This document shows, piece by piece, positions 1 through 6,780 of a stretch of 10,662 bases of DNA. The position numbers and the translations under genes were made by a program. The first letter of the stretch is position 1. Each line of letters opens with the position of its first letter. The stretch comes from Caldilineae bacterium. Lineage in GTDB: Bacteria; Chloroflexota; Anaerolineae; J102. The DNA lies in contig DUEQ01000523.1 of NCBI GenBank assembly GCA_011192085.1, positions 5,682 to 16,343 on the forward strand, read 5' to 3'. Below the pieces are notes generated by a model, which ran no database searches, was not told the origin of the DNA, and worked only from the letters and a program-made list of their open reading frames with translations.

Positions 1-540
1 GAATTCACGCCCACCGACACCTACTGGACCTATCTCACCCTGCGCTATTACCTGGTGGGGCTGGTATTCGCCAGCGTGGACTGGCCCCTGAATTTCGCCT
101 ACTATGCCCGCGGGGACAGTAAGACCCCGGCCATCGTCGGCATTCTGGCTGTGGGCGTCTATCTCCTCTTCGCGCTGACCTTGCTCCCCTATCTCAGCTT
201 TTTAGGCCTGGCCTTCGCCGACGGCATGAAGCAGATGGCCCACGCCCTGATGATGATCTTTCTGCTCTATCGTTGGGGGGGGCGGCTGGGGCGCGGCGTA
301 TGGCGGGCGGCGCTGGTCTCGCTGGTCGCGGCCGCGGTCATGGGCGTCGCTCTCCACGTCAGCGCCGGGTTCATCATGGCCCACATGGGCGTCGCGGGGC
401 TGATCCCTCGACTGACGACGTTGCTGGTTCCGGGGATCCTCGGCGGTGTCATCTACTACCTCATCTTGCGATGGATGCACGCGCCCGAGGTCGAGCTGCT
501 GCATCGCATGATGCGGCGGCTGATTCCCGAACGTGCATGA
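1..540 (+). CDS. murJ: MurJ/MviN-family lipid II flippase, C-terminal part (5' end outside window)
   Basis: The reading frame is open from base 1 to a TGA at 538-540, giving 179 residues with no start in the window, so this is the C-terminal third of a roughly 500-residue membrane protein. Residues 33-45 (A-Y-Y-A-R-G-D-S-K-T-P-A-I) match the conserved 'yALGDtrTPv' segment of MurJ/MviN proteins, and residues 69-98 (GLAFADGMKQMAHAL followed by an Arg-rich stretch) match the following helix pair. About five hydrophobic segments are visible (near 17-36, 44-62, 78-91, 102-128 and 138-157), ending in a basic tail. MurJ flips lipid II across the cytoplasmic membrane for peptidoglycan synthesis. Some MviN-family members flip other lipid-linked sugars, and the nearby glycosyltransferases leave that open. 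It converges on the MBOAT gene with only 19 nt between the stops and no obvious terminator hairpin. Confidence 0.87.
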   Translation, partial: EFTPTDTYWTYLTLRYYLVGLVFASVDWPLNFAYYARGDSKTPAIVGILAVGVYLLFALTLLPYLSFLGLAFADGMKQMAHALMMIFLLYRWGGRLGRGVWRAALVSLVAAAVMGVALHVSAGFIMAHMGVAGLIPRLTTLLVPGILGGVIYYLILRWMHAPEVELLHRMMRRLIPERA

Positions 541-559
541 CGCGCAATGCGATGTGAGT

Positions 560-2017
560 TTAGAATCCGAACAGCCGCAGGAAGGTGCGGATCGCCAGGG
601 AGAGATCGGGCAGCAGGAACCAGACCCAGCCCAACGCCACAAATTGGAACGTGAGAAACCAGGCCATGACCGACCACGCCCGCTTGCGCCACGGATGCTT
701 GGCCAATTCCCGATACCACTTGCGGGTGCGATCGCTCCATTGCTTGTGGATGAACAGGCCCAGTCCATGCCATGCGCCCCACACGAAGAACGTCCAGGTG
801 ATGCCATGCCACAAGCCGATGGCGATCATCGTGGCCATGAGGCCGAGGAAGAGGATGAGGGTGGGTGAGGGACGGGGTTTGCGACGCAACAGAGCGCGGG
901 TGAGGGGAGAAAACAAATAGAAACGCACCCAATTGCTGAGGGTGATGTGCCATCGCTGCCAGAAGGATGTGATATCCTGACTCAGGTAGGGGCGTTTGAA
1001 ATTCTCGGGCAGGCGCACGCCCAGCATAAGCCCGACGCCGATGGCGATATCGGTGTAGCCCGCGAAATCGAAGTAAAGACGGAAGGCGTAGCCGTAGAGC
1101 AGCCCCCACAGGGCCAGCGCATGATGCGTTTGTTGCGCCAGGGCGGGCGTAAGCGCCATGCCCATGGCCAGCGTGTCGGCGATGACGAACTTCTTGAACA
1201 TGCCCGTCAGGATGCGCATGGCTCCTTCGCCCAGGCGTGCTGCGCTCACCCCTTGCATGTCTGGCAGAGCCAGCCAATCCTTTTGGAACCGCTCAGCCCG
1301 ATCGATAGGGCCGGCGATGAACGCGGGAAAGAACACGACATAGGTCACATATTCCGCCAGACCCAACTCGGGCAGCAGGCCCGACTGGCGGTCGCGCAGG
1401 GTGTGGATGAGACGAAAGCTGACGTAGGAAAATCCCAGCCAACGCAGATCGCCCGCGCTGGCCAACGTCTGATCCTGGCCTGTCAGGCCGCGCCACCAGC
1501 GGGCCAGGGCTTCGGTCAAAGCTGGGGTTTTGAGGACGACGAACAGGGCCAGGATAAGGAAGACGCCGCCAAGGAGCAGCGCTTTTTGCCTGCCTCGACG
1601 AAGTTGCCAGGCGATGAGGGTCAGTATCAGGGCGGCGATCGCGATGATAGTCAGCCAAAGGGGCGGCCCGGGCGGACGCGAAGGCGTTAGCCGCAGGTCG
1701 GGCGCCAGAAATCGGTTCATCCCCATGAGCAGAGCCGCTGCCATCACCACGCCCAACGCCGCCCAATCCTCCCGTCGCACGGGCTGCACCTCCTCCCCGC
1801 GCTTGCGCGTGACCCACCACCCCGCGATGGTGAGAACCAGCGTCAGAGAGGGCAGGATGAAATCGGCATAGCGCAAGGGAAGCCAAGGTTGCAGCCAGAA
1901 AACAGCCAGCGCGCTGGCCCCCAGCAAGGCCCATCTTCGCGCCCGCCCGCGGATCAACCCCGCGTAGAGCAACGCGAAGAGCGCGAAAACCAGGATCGTC
2001 TCAAGCCCGAGCCCCAT
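560..2017 (-). CDS. Membrane-bound O-acyltransferase (MBOAT), DltB/AlgI-like
   Basis: This is a 485-residue polytopic protein with about ten or more hydrophobic segments. The MBOAT signature is clear: YFDFAGYTDIAIG at 315-327, L-P-E-N-F-K-R-P-Y at 336-344, FWQRWHITLSNW at 352-363 (His357), and GLWHGITW at 401-408. His404 is the expected catalytic histidine. The FFPAFIAGPIDR segment at 229-240 is also typical of the DltB/AlgI branch. MBOATs of this branch move an acyl group from a cytoplasmic donor to an acceptor outside the membrane. The C-terminus ends Leu-Arg-Leu-Phe-Gly-Phe and has no tyrosine, so it lacks the shuttle motif fused to some prokaryotic MBOATs; the microprotein at 2085-2192 could supply it. 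The start is the first ATG after an in-frame TGA at 2024-2026; no good Shine-Dalgarno precedes it, so translation may be weak or coupled. Substrate unknown. Confidence 0.93.
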   Translation of the reverse strand: MGLGLETILVFALFALLYAGLIRGRARRWALLGASALAVFWLQPWLPLRYADFILPSLTLVLTIAGWWVTRKRGEEVQPVRREDWAALGVVMAAALLMGMNRFLAPDLRLTPSRPPGPPLWLTIIAIAALILTLIAWQLRRGRQKALLLGGVFLILALFVVLKTPALTEALARWWRGLTGQDQTLASAGDLRWLGFSYVSFRLIHTLRDRQSGLLPELGLAEYVTYVVFFPAFIAGPIDRAERFQKDWLALPDMQGVSAARLGEGAMRILTGMFKKFVIADTLAMGMALTPALAQQTHHALALWGLLYGYAFRLYFDFAGYTDIAIGVGLMLGVRLPENFKRPYLSQDITSFWQRWHITLSNWVRFYLFSPLTRALLRRKPRPSPTLILFLGLMATMIAIGLWHGITWTFFVWGAWHGLGLFIHKQWSDRTRKWYRELAKHPWRKRAWSVMAWFLTFQFVALGWVWFLLPDLSLAIRTFLRLFGF

Positions 2018-2084
2018 GTTCAGTCATCAGTGGCGGGTTGCATGGCCCAACATGGGACGCGAGACAGCGGACATGGGTCATTGA

Positions 2085-2192
2085 CTAAAACCCCTGATAA
2101 ATCCACTGCGGCGAGGAGCCTGTGGCGGCGATGATGAGGAAGATGACCATGAACGCCAACGCCAGAGCAAGCAGATTCTCTTTGGAGAACAT
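2085..2192 (-). CDS. 35-residue single-pass microprotein, DltX-like acyl-shuttle candidate
   Basis: This short gene runs from an ATG at 2192 to a TAG at 2085-2087, encoding 35 residues. A purine-rich ribosome binding site (AAGGGGGAAAGG) lies just upstream and overlaps the lipoprotein's stop codon, leaving 13 nt between the genes. Residues 1-6 carry one lysine and one glutamate, residues 7-23 are strongly hydrophobic (one transmembrane helix), and residues 24-35 are polar or aromatic without basic residues, which predicts N-in/C-out. The last six residues are WIYQGF. From memory, B. subtilis DltX ends in FIYNEF; both fit [F/W]-I-Y-x-x-F. In the Dlt pathway the tyrosine of this hexapeptide accepts the acyl group from the MBOAT and passes it to a second transferase. 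Position directly before the MBOAT gene supports the same role here. The function is inferred; an unrelated small membrane protein is the alternative. Confidence 0.75.
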   Translation of the reverse strand: MFSKENLLALALAFMVIFLIIAATGSSPQWIYQGF

Positions 2193-2205
2193 GGGCCTTT
2201 CCCCC

Positions 2206-2601
2206 TTACTGCGGCGGGGCCGTCTCCCCGCACCACTTCCACTCGCCATCCTCTTTCACCACCCGATAGGCGGCCAAAGGGAACTCCGTCTCTTCCGCGC
2301 CATAGGTGGCCACGATCTTGCCCTCGCACGTTACCACATCCGAGCCCTCGATCCACTGGCATTTCATGCCCTCGATGTGAGCGCCCGAGACGCTGGTGAA
2401 TGCGTTGACCTCCTGGAATGTGTTGGCTTCCATCTCCGAGCAAAGGAGGCTGCGCACTGTCTGTTCATGGCCTTCCACTTTGGCTTGGAGATAGCGTTCC
2501 ACGGTTTGGGCGGGGTCGCCACTGGCGCCGCCAGCGCACGCGACCAGCATCAACGCCAGCGTGGGGATGATAAGGAACAGAAGAGGCTTCCAGATTTTCA
2601 T
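2206..2601 (-). CDS. Small secreted lipoprotein, possibly NTF2-like/DUF4878-type
   Basis: The protein is 131 residues. It starts with Met-Lys and a basic N-region, followed by a hydrophobic core at 7-20 and a lipobox Leu-Val-Ala-Cys at 19-22, so Cys22 should be lipidated and the rest anchored outside the membrane. The mature part begins with a Gly/Ser linker. The next segment, D-P-A-Q-T-V-E-R-Y-L-Q-A-K (29-41), resembles the first helix of DUF4878/NTF2-like lipoproteins; a Trp/Tyr-containing beta-rich half ends near W123. Four further cysteines (54, 81, 92, 124) could form two disulfides. The ATG at 2601 overlaps the DUF4013 stop codon by one base (TGATG), implying translational coupling. It sits between a membrane protein and the microprotein/MBOAT pair, so an accessory or acceptor-binding role in the same envelope process is possible. 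Family assignment beyond 'lipoprotein' is tentative. Confidence 0.85.
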   Translation of the reverse strand: MKIWKPLLFLIIPTLALMLVACAGGASGDPAQTVERYLQAKVEGHEQTVRSLLCSEMEANTFQEVNAFTSVSGAHIEGMKCQWIEGSDVVTCEGKIVATYGAEETEFPLAAYRVVKEDGEWKWCGETAPPQ

Positions 2602-3332
2602 CAGGCGTTCGTTGTGGGTTGCGATGTGGTTGCAAGATCAGTTTCCTGGTTCGTGGCGGGGAAGGCCAGCCGGGCCAGTTGCCCGTAAAGATGCCCTCGC
2701 ACCAGCATCACCCAAAAGCTGGTGAACACGACGCCAATGAGGAGCATCACCATTCCCATGATGCCGGCGAAATAGCTGATGCCATACACCAACAGGGCGA
2801 TGATAAGCACTTCCGCCAGATGCGTTTTGATGATGCGGAAGATGCCGGTGAAGTCGAACGCCCGCGCGAACGCATCATGGATGGTGAGATTGATGGTCAT
2901 GGCGGGCTGCACGATCATGAAGAACATCGAATAAAAGAACGTCAGACACAGGAACCCGAAATAGCTGACGATGGCGAACACTGCCAACACATCGGAATCG
3001 GGATAGATGGTGGACAGAATCATGGCCCCGAGGAAGGGTATCATCACCAGGAAAAGGGGCAGCTCCCAGATGAACTGCGCCACCATCAATTTGAGGCCGT
3101 CCGCCATCTTCGCTCCCCAATCCTCCCAGGGCGGAAGCTCGGCGTCAGGATCTTTGTACACATCTCGGATGAGCTGCATCATATAGCCGGTGAGCAGCGC
3201 ATAGGCCAGAAAGGGTCCGATCAGAGTCCAGAAGAAGAAAAACCCCAGCAGGGTGACGCCGCCGCCGATGAGGAGCGTTCCGATCCAGTTGTCATCTTGA
3301 AAGATGAACGTTATCGCTTTGGCATAATCCAT
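2601..3332 (-). CDS. DUF4013 family polytopic membrane protein
   Basis: With the ATG at 3332 the protein is 243 residues. That start has GGAGG seven bases upstream; a longer in-frame start at 3395 lies inside the promoter -10 box and would add an Arg-rich stretch, so it is rejected. Features of DUF4013 proteins are present: an N-terminal segment with N-W-I-G-T-L-L-I-G-G (15-24), a Gly-Tyr turn at 49-50 after the first long hydrophobic region, and L-P-P-W-E-D-W-G (67-74) followed by a D-G-L helix. About five or six hydrophobic segments follow, up to residue 212, with a polar Thr/Gln-rich tail. The function of the family is unknown. It is the first gene of the unit with the lipoprotein, microprotein and MBOAT, and its stop overlaps the lipoprotein start. 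Confidence 0.85.
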   Translation of the reverse strand: MDYAKAITFIFQDDNWIGTLLIGGGVTLLGFFFFWTLIGPFLAYALLTGYMMQLIRDVYKDPDAELPPWEDWGAKMADGLKLMVAQFIWELPLFLVMIPFLGAMILSTIYPDSDVLAVFAIVSYFGFLCLTFFYSMFFMIVQPAMTINLTIHDAFARAFDFTGIFRIIKTHLAEVLIIALLVYGISYFAGIMGMVMLLIGVVFTSFWVMLVRGHLYGQLARLAFPATNQETDLATTSQPTTNA

Positions 3333-3393
3333 GACTGCCTCCAAAGAGAGGGCAAGGTGCGAAATCGGACGCCGAACTCGACGTCTGGCTCTC

Positions 3394-3421
3394 ATTATAG
3401 CACGACGGGGCCTTACGGCAA
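3394..3421 (-). promoter_or_regulatory. Sigma-70-type promoter for the DUF4013-MBOAT unit
   Basis: On the minus strand there is a perfect -10 TATAAT (3394-3399) preceded by TG one base upstream (extended -10), and a -35 TTGCCG (3416-3421) at a 16-base spacing. Transcription should begin near 3387, giving a leader of about 55 nt before the ATG at 3332. The -35 lies just past the DUF2085 stop codon. This is sequence match only; no expression evidence. Confidence 0.65.
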
Positions 3422-4213
3422 GCCTGCTAGTTCACCCCAGGCCCGCAGTCCATCGATGGCGAGGATAAGCAGAACCGCGAAGGCCATTCCTGGAAGGAGA
3501 AACCGCAGGAAATCCCCCCAGGTTTCTGCTGCATTCTCCGCGCGCAGCGCCATGACCGTGATCAGCGCGCCCGCCAGACTGAGAAGCAGAAACGCACCCA
3601 GCGAGGAGAGCGCGGCCAGGGGGTAGAACAGCGCGGGCCAGCGGCTGTTCACCGCCAGGGTAAGCAACGCCGCCAGCAAGAGCATGGCGGCCATATCTCG
3701 CCAGCCTCTGAGCGCGGGACGGGGATCGGGCTGACGCCAGAAGACTTGATTGAAGAAGGGCAAAAAGAGCATGCTCACGGCAACGCCCTGCAACATGCCC
3801 GCGATCAATCGTAACAGGTTGTGAGGCGTATAGAGGAATGGCTGCTGGGTGAGCAGAAAGATGAAGGAATTGACGCCGTCCAAGCCCCAAACCGCCAGAA
3901 AAAGGACCAGCGTCAACGTCATCCCGCGCGATGGAAGGCCTGACGCCCGTCCTCGGTTCCATGCCAGGGCCATGAAAAAGCCTGCCATCGCGCCGAGATA
4001 TTGGCCTGTGCAACGGGCGCACAGGGGCATGACCCGATCGCCGAAAACATAGGTGCGCACGGTGATCTGATGGCAAACCGCATAGCCCACGCCATCCATC
4101 ACCCCCAGCGCCCCCCGACTCCATCCCAACGCCAATCCGGCCGCGATCACCACGCCCGAGAGGAGCAGAAGCCAGCGCGGGGGTGGATGTCGAGGGGAGA
4201 GGGGATGATTCAT
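3413..4213 (-). CDS. DUF2085 family membrane protein with conserved Cys/His cluster
   Basis: The chosen ATG at 4213 gives 266 residues and places the first hydrophobic helix at 14-30. The open frame extends upstream to 4357 but that part overlaps the preceding glycosyltransferase; an ATG at 4264 is a possible alternative. DUF2085 hallmarks are plain: C-H-Q at 47-49, Arg53 and Tyr55, then P-L-C-A-R-C-T-G-Q-Y-L-G at 63-74. Further conserved-looking segments are W-G-L-D-G-V-N-S-F (109-117) and P-H-N-L-L-R-L-I-A-G (130-139). About six or seven hydrophobic segments are visible. Cys47, His48, Cys65 and Cys68 could form a metal or redox site near the membrane face; that is inference, since the family has no established function. 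It starts 28 nt after the glycosyltransferase stop, so it is probably co-transcribed with that gene. No Shine-Dalgarno is evident. Confidence 0.88.
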   Translation of the reverse strand: MNHPLSPRHPPPRWLLLLSGVVIAAGLALGWSRGALGVMDGVGYAVCHQITVRTYVFGDRVMPLCARCTGQYLGAMAGFFMALAWNRGRASGLPSRGMTLTLVLFLAVWGLDGVNSFIFLLTQQPFLYTPHNLLRLIAGMLQGVAVSMLFLPFFNQVFWRQPDPRPALRGWRDMAAMLLLAALLTLAVNSRWPALFYPLAALSSLGAFLLLSLAGALITVMALRAENAAETWGDFLRFLLPGMAFAVLLILAIDGLRAWGELAGLP

Positions 4214-4241
4214 GGGGTTCGTGCCAGAATGAGCGAGGGCG

Positions 4242-5426
4242 TTAGGGGGCGTATTCCCCTTCATACGCCCGCAAGCAGGCTGCGGCGATGGCATCCCACC
4301 CGAATTGTCGCGAGAGCGCCTTGGCATGGCGCCCCAACCGTTGCCGCAGGCTCTCATCGGCGATCACGCGCGCGACCGCGGCGGCCATGCTCTGAACGTC
4401 ATCGGGCGGGGCGTAGAGCAGGGTTTCGCCATCCTCCAAGTCGGGATAGGGGAGGGCGGGCGGGGTGGTGACGATGGCCATGCCATGCTCCAACGCAGCC
4501 ATGAAGCTTCCCCGCCGGTAGGACGCGCCATCCTGGTAGGGCAACAAACAGACATCGGAGATGTGAAATGCGGCGGAGACCTGTTGCGCGGGGATATGGC
4601 CGGTCCAATGGACGCGATCGACCACGCCGCTCGCCGCGATGCGGGCCTCGACCTTCTCTAAATAGGCGCGGTTCGTGGGATCCGACGCGCCCACCCGACC
4701 GCCGATCATGAGCAGGTGTGCGTTTCGCCCTTCTGCGACCAACGCGTTCAACACATCCACCAGCATTTCGCCCCCCTTGCTGGCGTTGAGAAAGCCGAAG
4801 TAGCAGATCAAGGCGGCATCCTCGGGCACACCCCAGCGCGCCCGCCAGCTCGCCCGGTCGACGCCTTCGGGCGAGGCGTCGGGGATGTTGCTGCCGATGG
4901 GGATCTCGATCACATCGGGGCGGATGGGGCGAAGTTGGGCTGTGTCCTTAGGGTTCGTGGTGATGGCGATGTCGAGGGTGCGGGCCAATGTGTGGGTGAC
5001 CCAGCGACGCAACCCCAGCCAGTGGGCCTTGGGGAAGAGGTATGGGGGAAGCAGATCATGGAAGGTGACCGCGGTCACGGCCCGCGGGCGTTGGGACCAG
5101 GGTCGCCAGGCCCACAGATTCACGGCTGGATGCATGCCGTAGGCCGCGGTTTGATATTGGAAGTGGACGACATCGGGCTGCCAGTCCGCGGTGAAAGCGT
5201 CCAAGGCGTCCCACAATCCCCATCCCCAATGCTCTATGTGAGGAAAGATAGCGACGTCGGCGTCCCCGACAGGAGGTGTAGCCTGAGTCGAGGTCAAAAT
5301 CCCCACCTCACGCCCGGCCCGAACGAAGGCTCGGGCCAGTTCGCGTGTGTAATCCGCCACGCCGCCCTGCATGGGGGGATATTCGCCCGTGACCAGCAGA
5401 ATCCGCTTGATTTCATCCATAGGCAT
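4242..5426 (-). CDS. Glycosyltransferase family 4 (GT-B fold)
   Basis: The protein is 394 residues, normal for a GT4 enzyme. The N-terminal Rossmann half begins I-L-L-V-T-G-E-Y-P-P (9-18) and contains the donor-domain loop G-G-V-A-D-Y (21-26); D-V-V-H-F-Q-Y (85-91) and T-F-H-D (121-124) follow. The C-terminal half starts at Y-F-G-F-L-N-A-S-K-G (209-218), then L-L-M-I-G-G (238-243), W-T-G-H-I (274-278), and the nucleotide-sugar binding stretch L-L-P-Y-Q-D-G-A-S-Y-R-R-G-S-F-M-A-A-L-E (294-313). The second Glu of the EX7E motif corresponds to E313. It should transfer a sugar from a nucleotide donor to a cell-envelope glycan or lipid in the cytoplasm; donor and acceptor cannot be read from sequence. 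Start choice is between ATG 5426 and ATG 5420; an in-frame stop lies at 5457-5459 and neither has a clear ribosome site. Confidence 0.92.
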   Translation of the reverse strand: MPMDEIKRILLVTGEYPPMQGGVADYTRELARAFVRAGREVGILTSTQATPPVGDADVAIFPHIEHWGWGLWDALDAFTADWQPDVVHFQYQTAAYGMHPAVNLWAWRPWSQRPRAVTAVTFHDLLPPYLFPKAHWLGLRRWVTHTLARTLDIAITTNPKDTAQLRPIRPDVIEIPIGSNIPDASPEGVDRASWRARWGVPEDAALICYFGFLNASKGGEMLVDVLNALVAEGRNAHLLMIGGRVGASDPTNRAYLEKVEARIAASGVVDRVHWTGHIPAQQVSAAFHISDVCLLPYQDGASYRRGSFMAALEHGMAIVTTPPALPYPDLEDGETLLYAPPDDVQSMAAAVARVIADESLRQRLGRHAKALSRQFGWDAIAAACLRAYEGEYAP

Positions 5427-5447
5427 CCCGGTGGCGACGGCGCTGAT

Positions 5448-5488
5448 GGGACGCTCTCACCAGGGCGATCTCCGCCTGGGCGCGTCCC
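5448..5488 (-). promoter_or_regulatory. Two-tier RNA hairpin in the leader of the GT4 gene
   Basis: Read on the minus strand, GGGACGC (5482-5488) pairs perfectly with GCGTCCC (5448-5454). Inside it, CCAGGCG (5473-5479) pairs with CGCCCTGG (5460-5467) with one bulged base and a five-base loop. The structure lies 22 nt before the ATG at 5426 and is not followed by a T-run, so it is not a standard intrinsic terminator. It may influence translation or transcript stability. No known riboswitch class is recognised. Confidence 0.45.
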
Positions 5489-5597
5489 CGAAAGCAAGTT
5501 GGAGATTGCAGCAGACGCTTCTGGGGCGCTGCGCTGTCGATCCTTCTTCGGGCCTGGACGTTCATCATCGCTAGGGAGTCGAGGGAGATGCATGGGC

Positions 5598-5627
5598 ATT
5601 ATACAGGGGGCGGGTTGCGCGCCGCAA
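5598..5627 (-). promoter_or_regulatory. Sigma-70-type promoter for the GT4-DUF2085 pair
   Basis: The minus strand carries a perfect -10 TATAAT (5598-5603) with a -35 TTGCGG (5622-5627) at an 18-base spacing, just downstream of the wecB stop codon. The predicted transcript starts near 5591 and has a leader of about 165 nt before the GT4 ATG at 5426, containing the hairpin at 5448-5488. The whole 215-base gap (5427-5641) holds no convincing gene. Confidence 0.55.
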
Positions 5628-5641
5628 GGCCGTCATGGGAT

Positions 5642-6715
5642 TTAGCCTCCGTTTTGCAGGCGTCGGGCGATCTTCTGCGCGGCCTGGCCATCTCCGAAGA
5701 TGGGGGGTGGCGGGCCTAGGGGCGCGAAATCGCGAATCCAGCGCCGGATGGCCTCGCCATCCGCACCCACCATCACATTCCAACCCGCCTCCACCGTCTC
5801 CACCCATTCCGTTTCGTCCCGCAGCGTGATGCAGGGAACCTGGAAGATGTAAGCTTCCTTCTGAATGCCGCCAGAATCGGTGAGGATGAGCCGGGCGTGC
5901 TGCTCCAGGATGAGCATGTCGAGATAGCCCACAGGTTCGATCATGCGCACGCCCCGGGCGCTGAAGGTGGATTCCGACCAACCCAGTTCGGCCAGCCTTT
6001 TGCGGGTGCGGGGATGCACGGGAAAAATCACGGGCTCTTCCGCCGCGGCGAAGGCGTCGAGGATGGCCCGTAGCCGCTCGGGGTGATCGGTGTTGGCTGG
6101 ACGATGCACCGTCGCCAGCAGATAACCCTTAGGCTCCAATCCCAGCCGTTGGAGGATATGCGATCGCCGGCGCGCCCGGTCCGAGAAAAGATGGATGGCA
6201 TCCACCATCACATCCCCCACCAGCCACACGCCTTTCCGCACGCCCTCCCGGTGGAGGTGGTTGACCGCGGTTTGGGTGGGGCAAAAGAGCAGGTCCGCGC
6301 AATGATCGGTGAGGACGCGGTTGTGCTCTTCGGGCATGCGGCGGTTGAAGGAGCGCAGGCCCGCCTCCACGTGGGCCACGGGGATGTGCAGCTTGACCGC
6401 GGCCAGGGCCGCGGCCAGGGTGGAGTTCGTATCGCCGTACACCAGCACCCAATCGGGGCGTTGCGCCAGCATGACCTCTTCTAACCGGATGAGCATCTCG
6501 CCGGTCTGTCGGCCATGGGAGCCTGAGCCCACGCCCAGGTTCAGATCAGGTTCGGGAATGCCCAACTCCTCGAAGAAGATTTGGGACATGTTGGCGTCGT
6601 AGTGCTGGCCCGTGTGCACCAGCGTTTCGCGCAGGCCCGCGGCGCGCAGGGCTCGGCTCACGGGCGCGGCTTTGATGAATTGGGGACGGGCCCCGACAAT
6701 GGTGAGGATGTGCAT
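5642..6715 (-). CDS. wecB: Non-hydrolysing UDP-N-acetylglucosamine 2-epimerase
   Basis: From the ATG at 6715 the protein is 357 residues, the usual family size, and begins exactly with the conserved M-H-I-L-T-I-V-G-A-R-P-Q-F. GAGGT about 11 bases upstream supports this start over the longer frame to 6799. Conserved sites are in place: T-G-Q-H-Y-D (35-40), Y-G-D-T-N-S-T (93-99, Asp95), H-V-E-A-G-L-R-S (115-122, Glu117), M-P-E-E-H-N-R-V-L-T-D-H (127-138), V-H-R-P-A-N-T-D (203-210, His204) and T-D-S-G-G-I-Q-K-E-A (279-288). These match the Asp95, Glu117, Glu131 and His213 catalytic set of E. coli WecB. The enzyme interconverts UDP-GlcNAc and UDP-ManNAc in the cytoplasm, supplying ManNAc-type sugars for surface polysaccharide. 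A close relative acting on a modified UDP-sugar (WbpI-like) is possible. It lies between two GT4 genes. Confidence 0.94.
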   Translation of the reverse strand: MHILTIVGARPQFIKAAPVSRALRAAGLRETLVHTGQHYDANMSQIFFEELGIPEPDLNLGVGSGSHGRQTGEMLIRLEEVMLAQRPDWVLVYGDTNSTLAAALAAVKLHIPVAHVEAGLRSFNRRMPEEHNRVLTDHCADLLFCPTQTAVNHLHREGVRKGVWLVGDVMVDAIHLFSDRARRRSHILQRLGLEPKGYLLATVHRPANTDHPERLRAILDAFAAAEEPVIFPVHPRTRKRLAELGWSESTFSARGVRMIEPVGYLDMLILEQHARLILTDSGGIQKEAYIFQVPCITLRDETEWVETVEAGWNVMVGADGEAIRRWIRDFAPLGPPPPIFGDGQAAQKIARRLQNGG

Positions 6716-6780
6716 GAGATCGCTTACCTCGCGATTCGGGGATGGGGGCGACAGTCGCCGATACCGATGAAAATGAGAAT

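Noticed and set aside
541..559. Bidirectional terminator between the convergent murJ and MBOAT genes
   Set aside because: The 19-base gap has no inverted repeat with a T-run; nothing supports a terminator there.
947..1690. Plus-strand open frame of 247 codons inside the MBOAT gene
   Set aside because: Low-complexity Gln/Gly/Arg-rich translation without recognisable motifs, opposite a well-supported MBOAT; a shadow frame.
2018..2084. Possible extra short gene in the 67-base gap between the microprotein and the MBOAT
   Set aside because: The small frame starting here just continues antisense-like across the MBOAT start in another frame, with no ribosome site or motif.
3333..3395. N-terminal extension of the DUF4013 gene to an ATG at 3395
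   Set aside because: That ATG is inside the -10 box and would add an Arg-rich segment; ATG 3332 has GGAGG at proper spacing.
4214..4357. N-terminal extension of the DUF2085 gene
   Set aside because: It lies largely within the glycosyltransferase coding region in another frame and adds no family-like sequence; ATG 4213 puts the first helix at the N-terminus.
5294..5599. Minus-strand 101-codon frame covering the GT4 leader and the start of GT4
   Set aside because: Its ATG lies within the TATAAT box, so it would not be on the predicted transcript, and it overlaps the conserved GT4 N-terminus in another frame.
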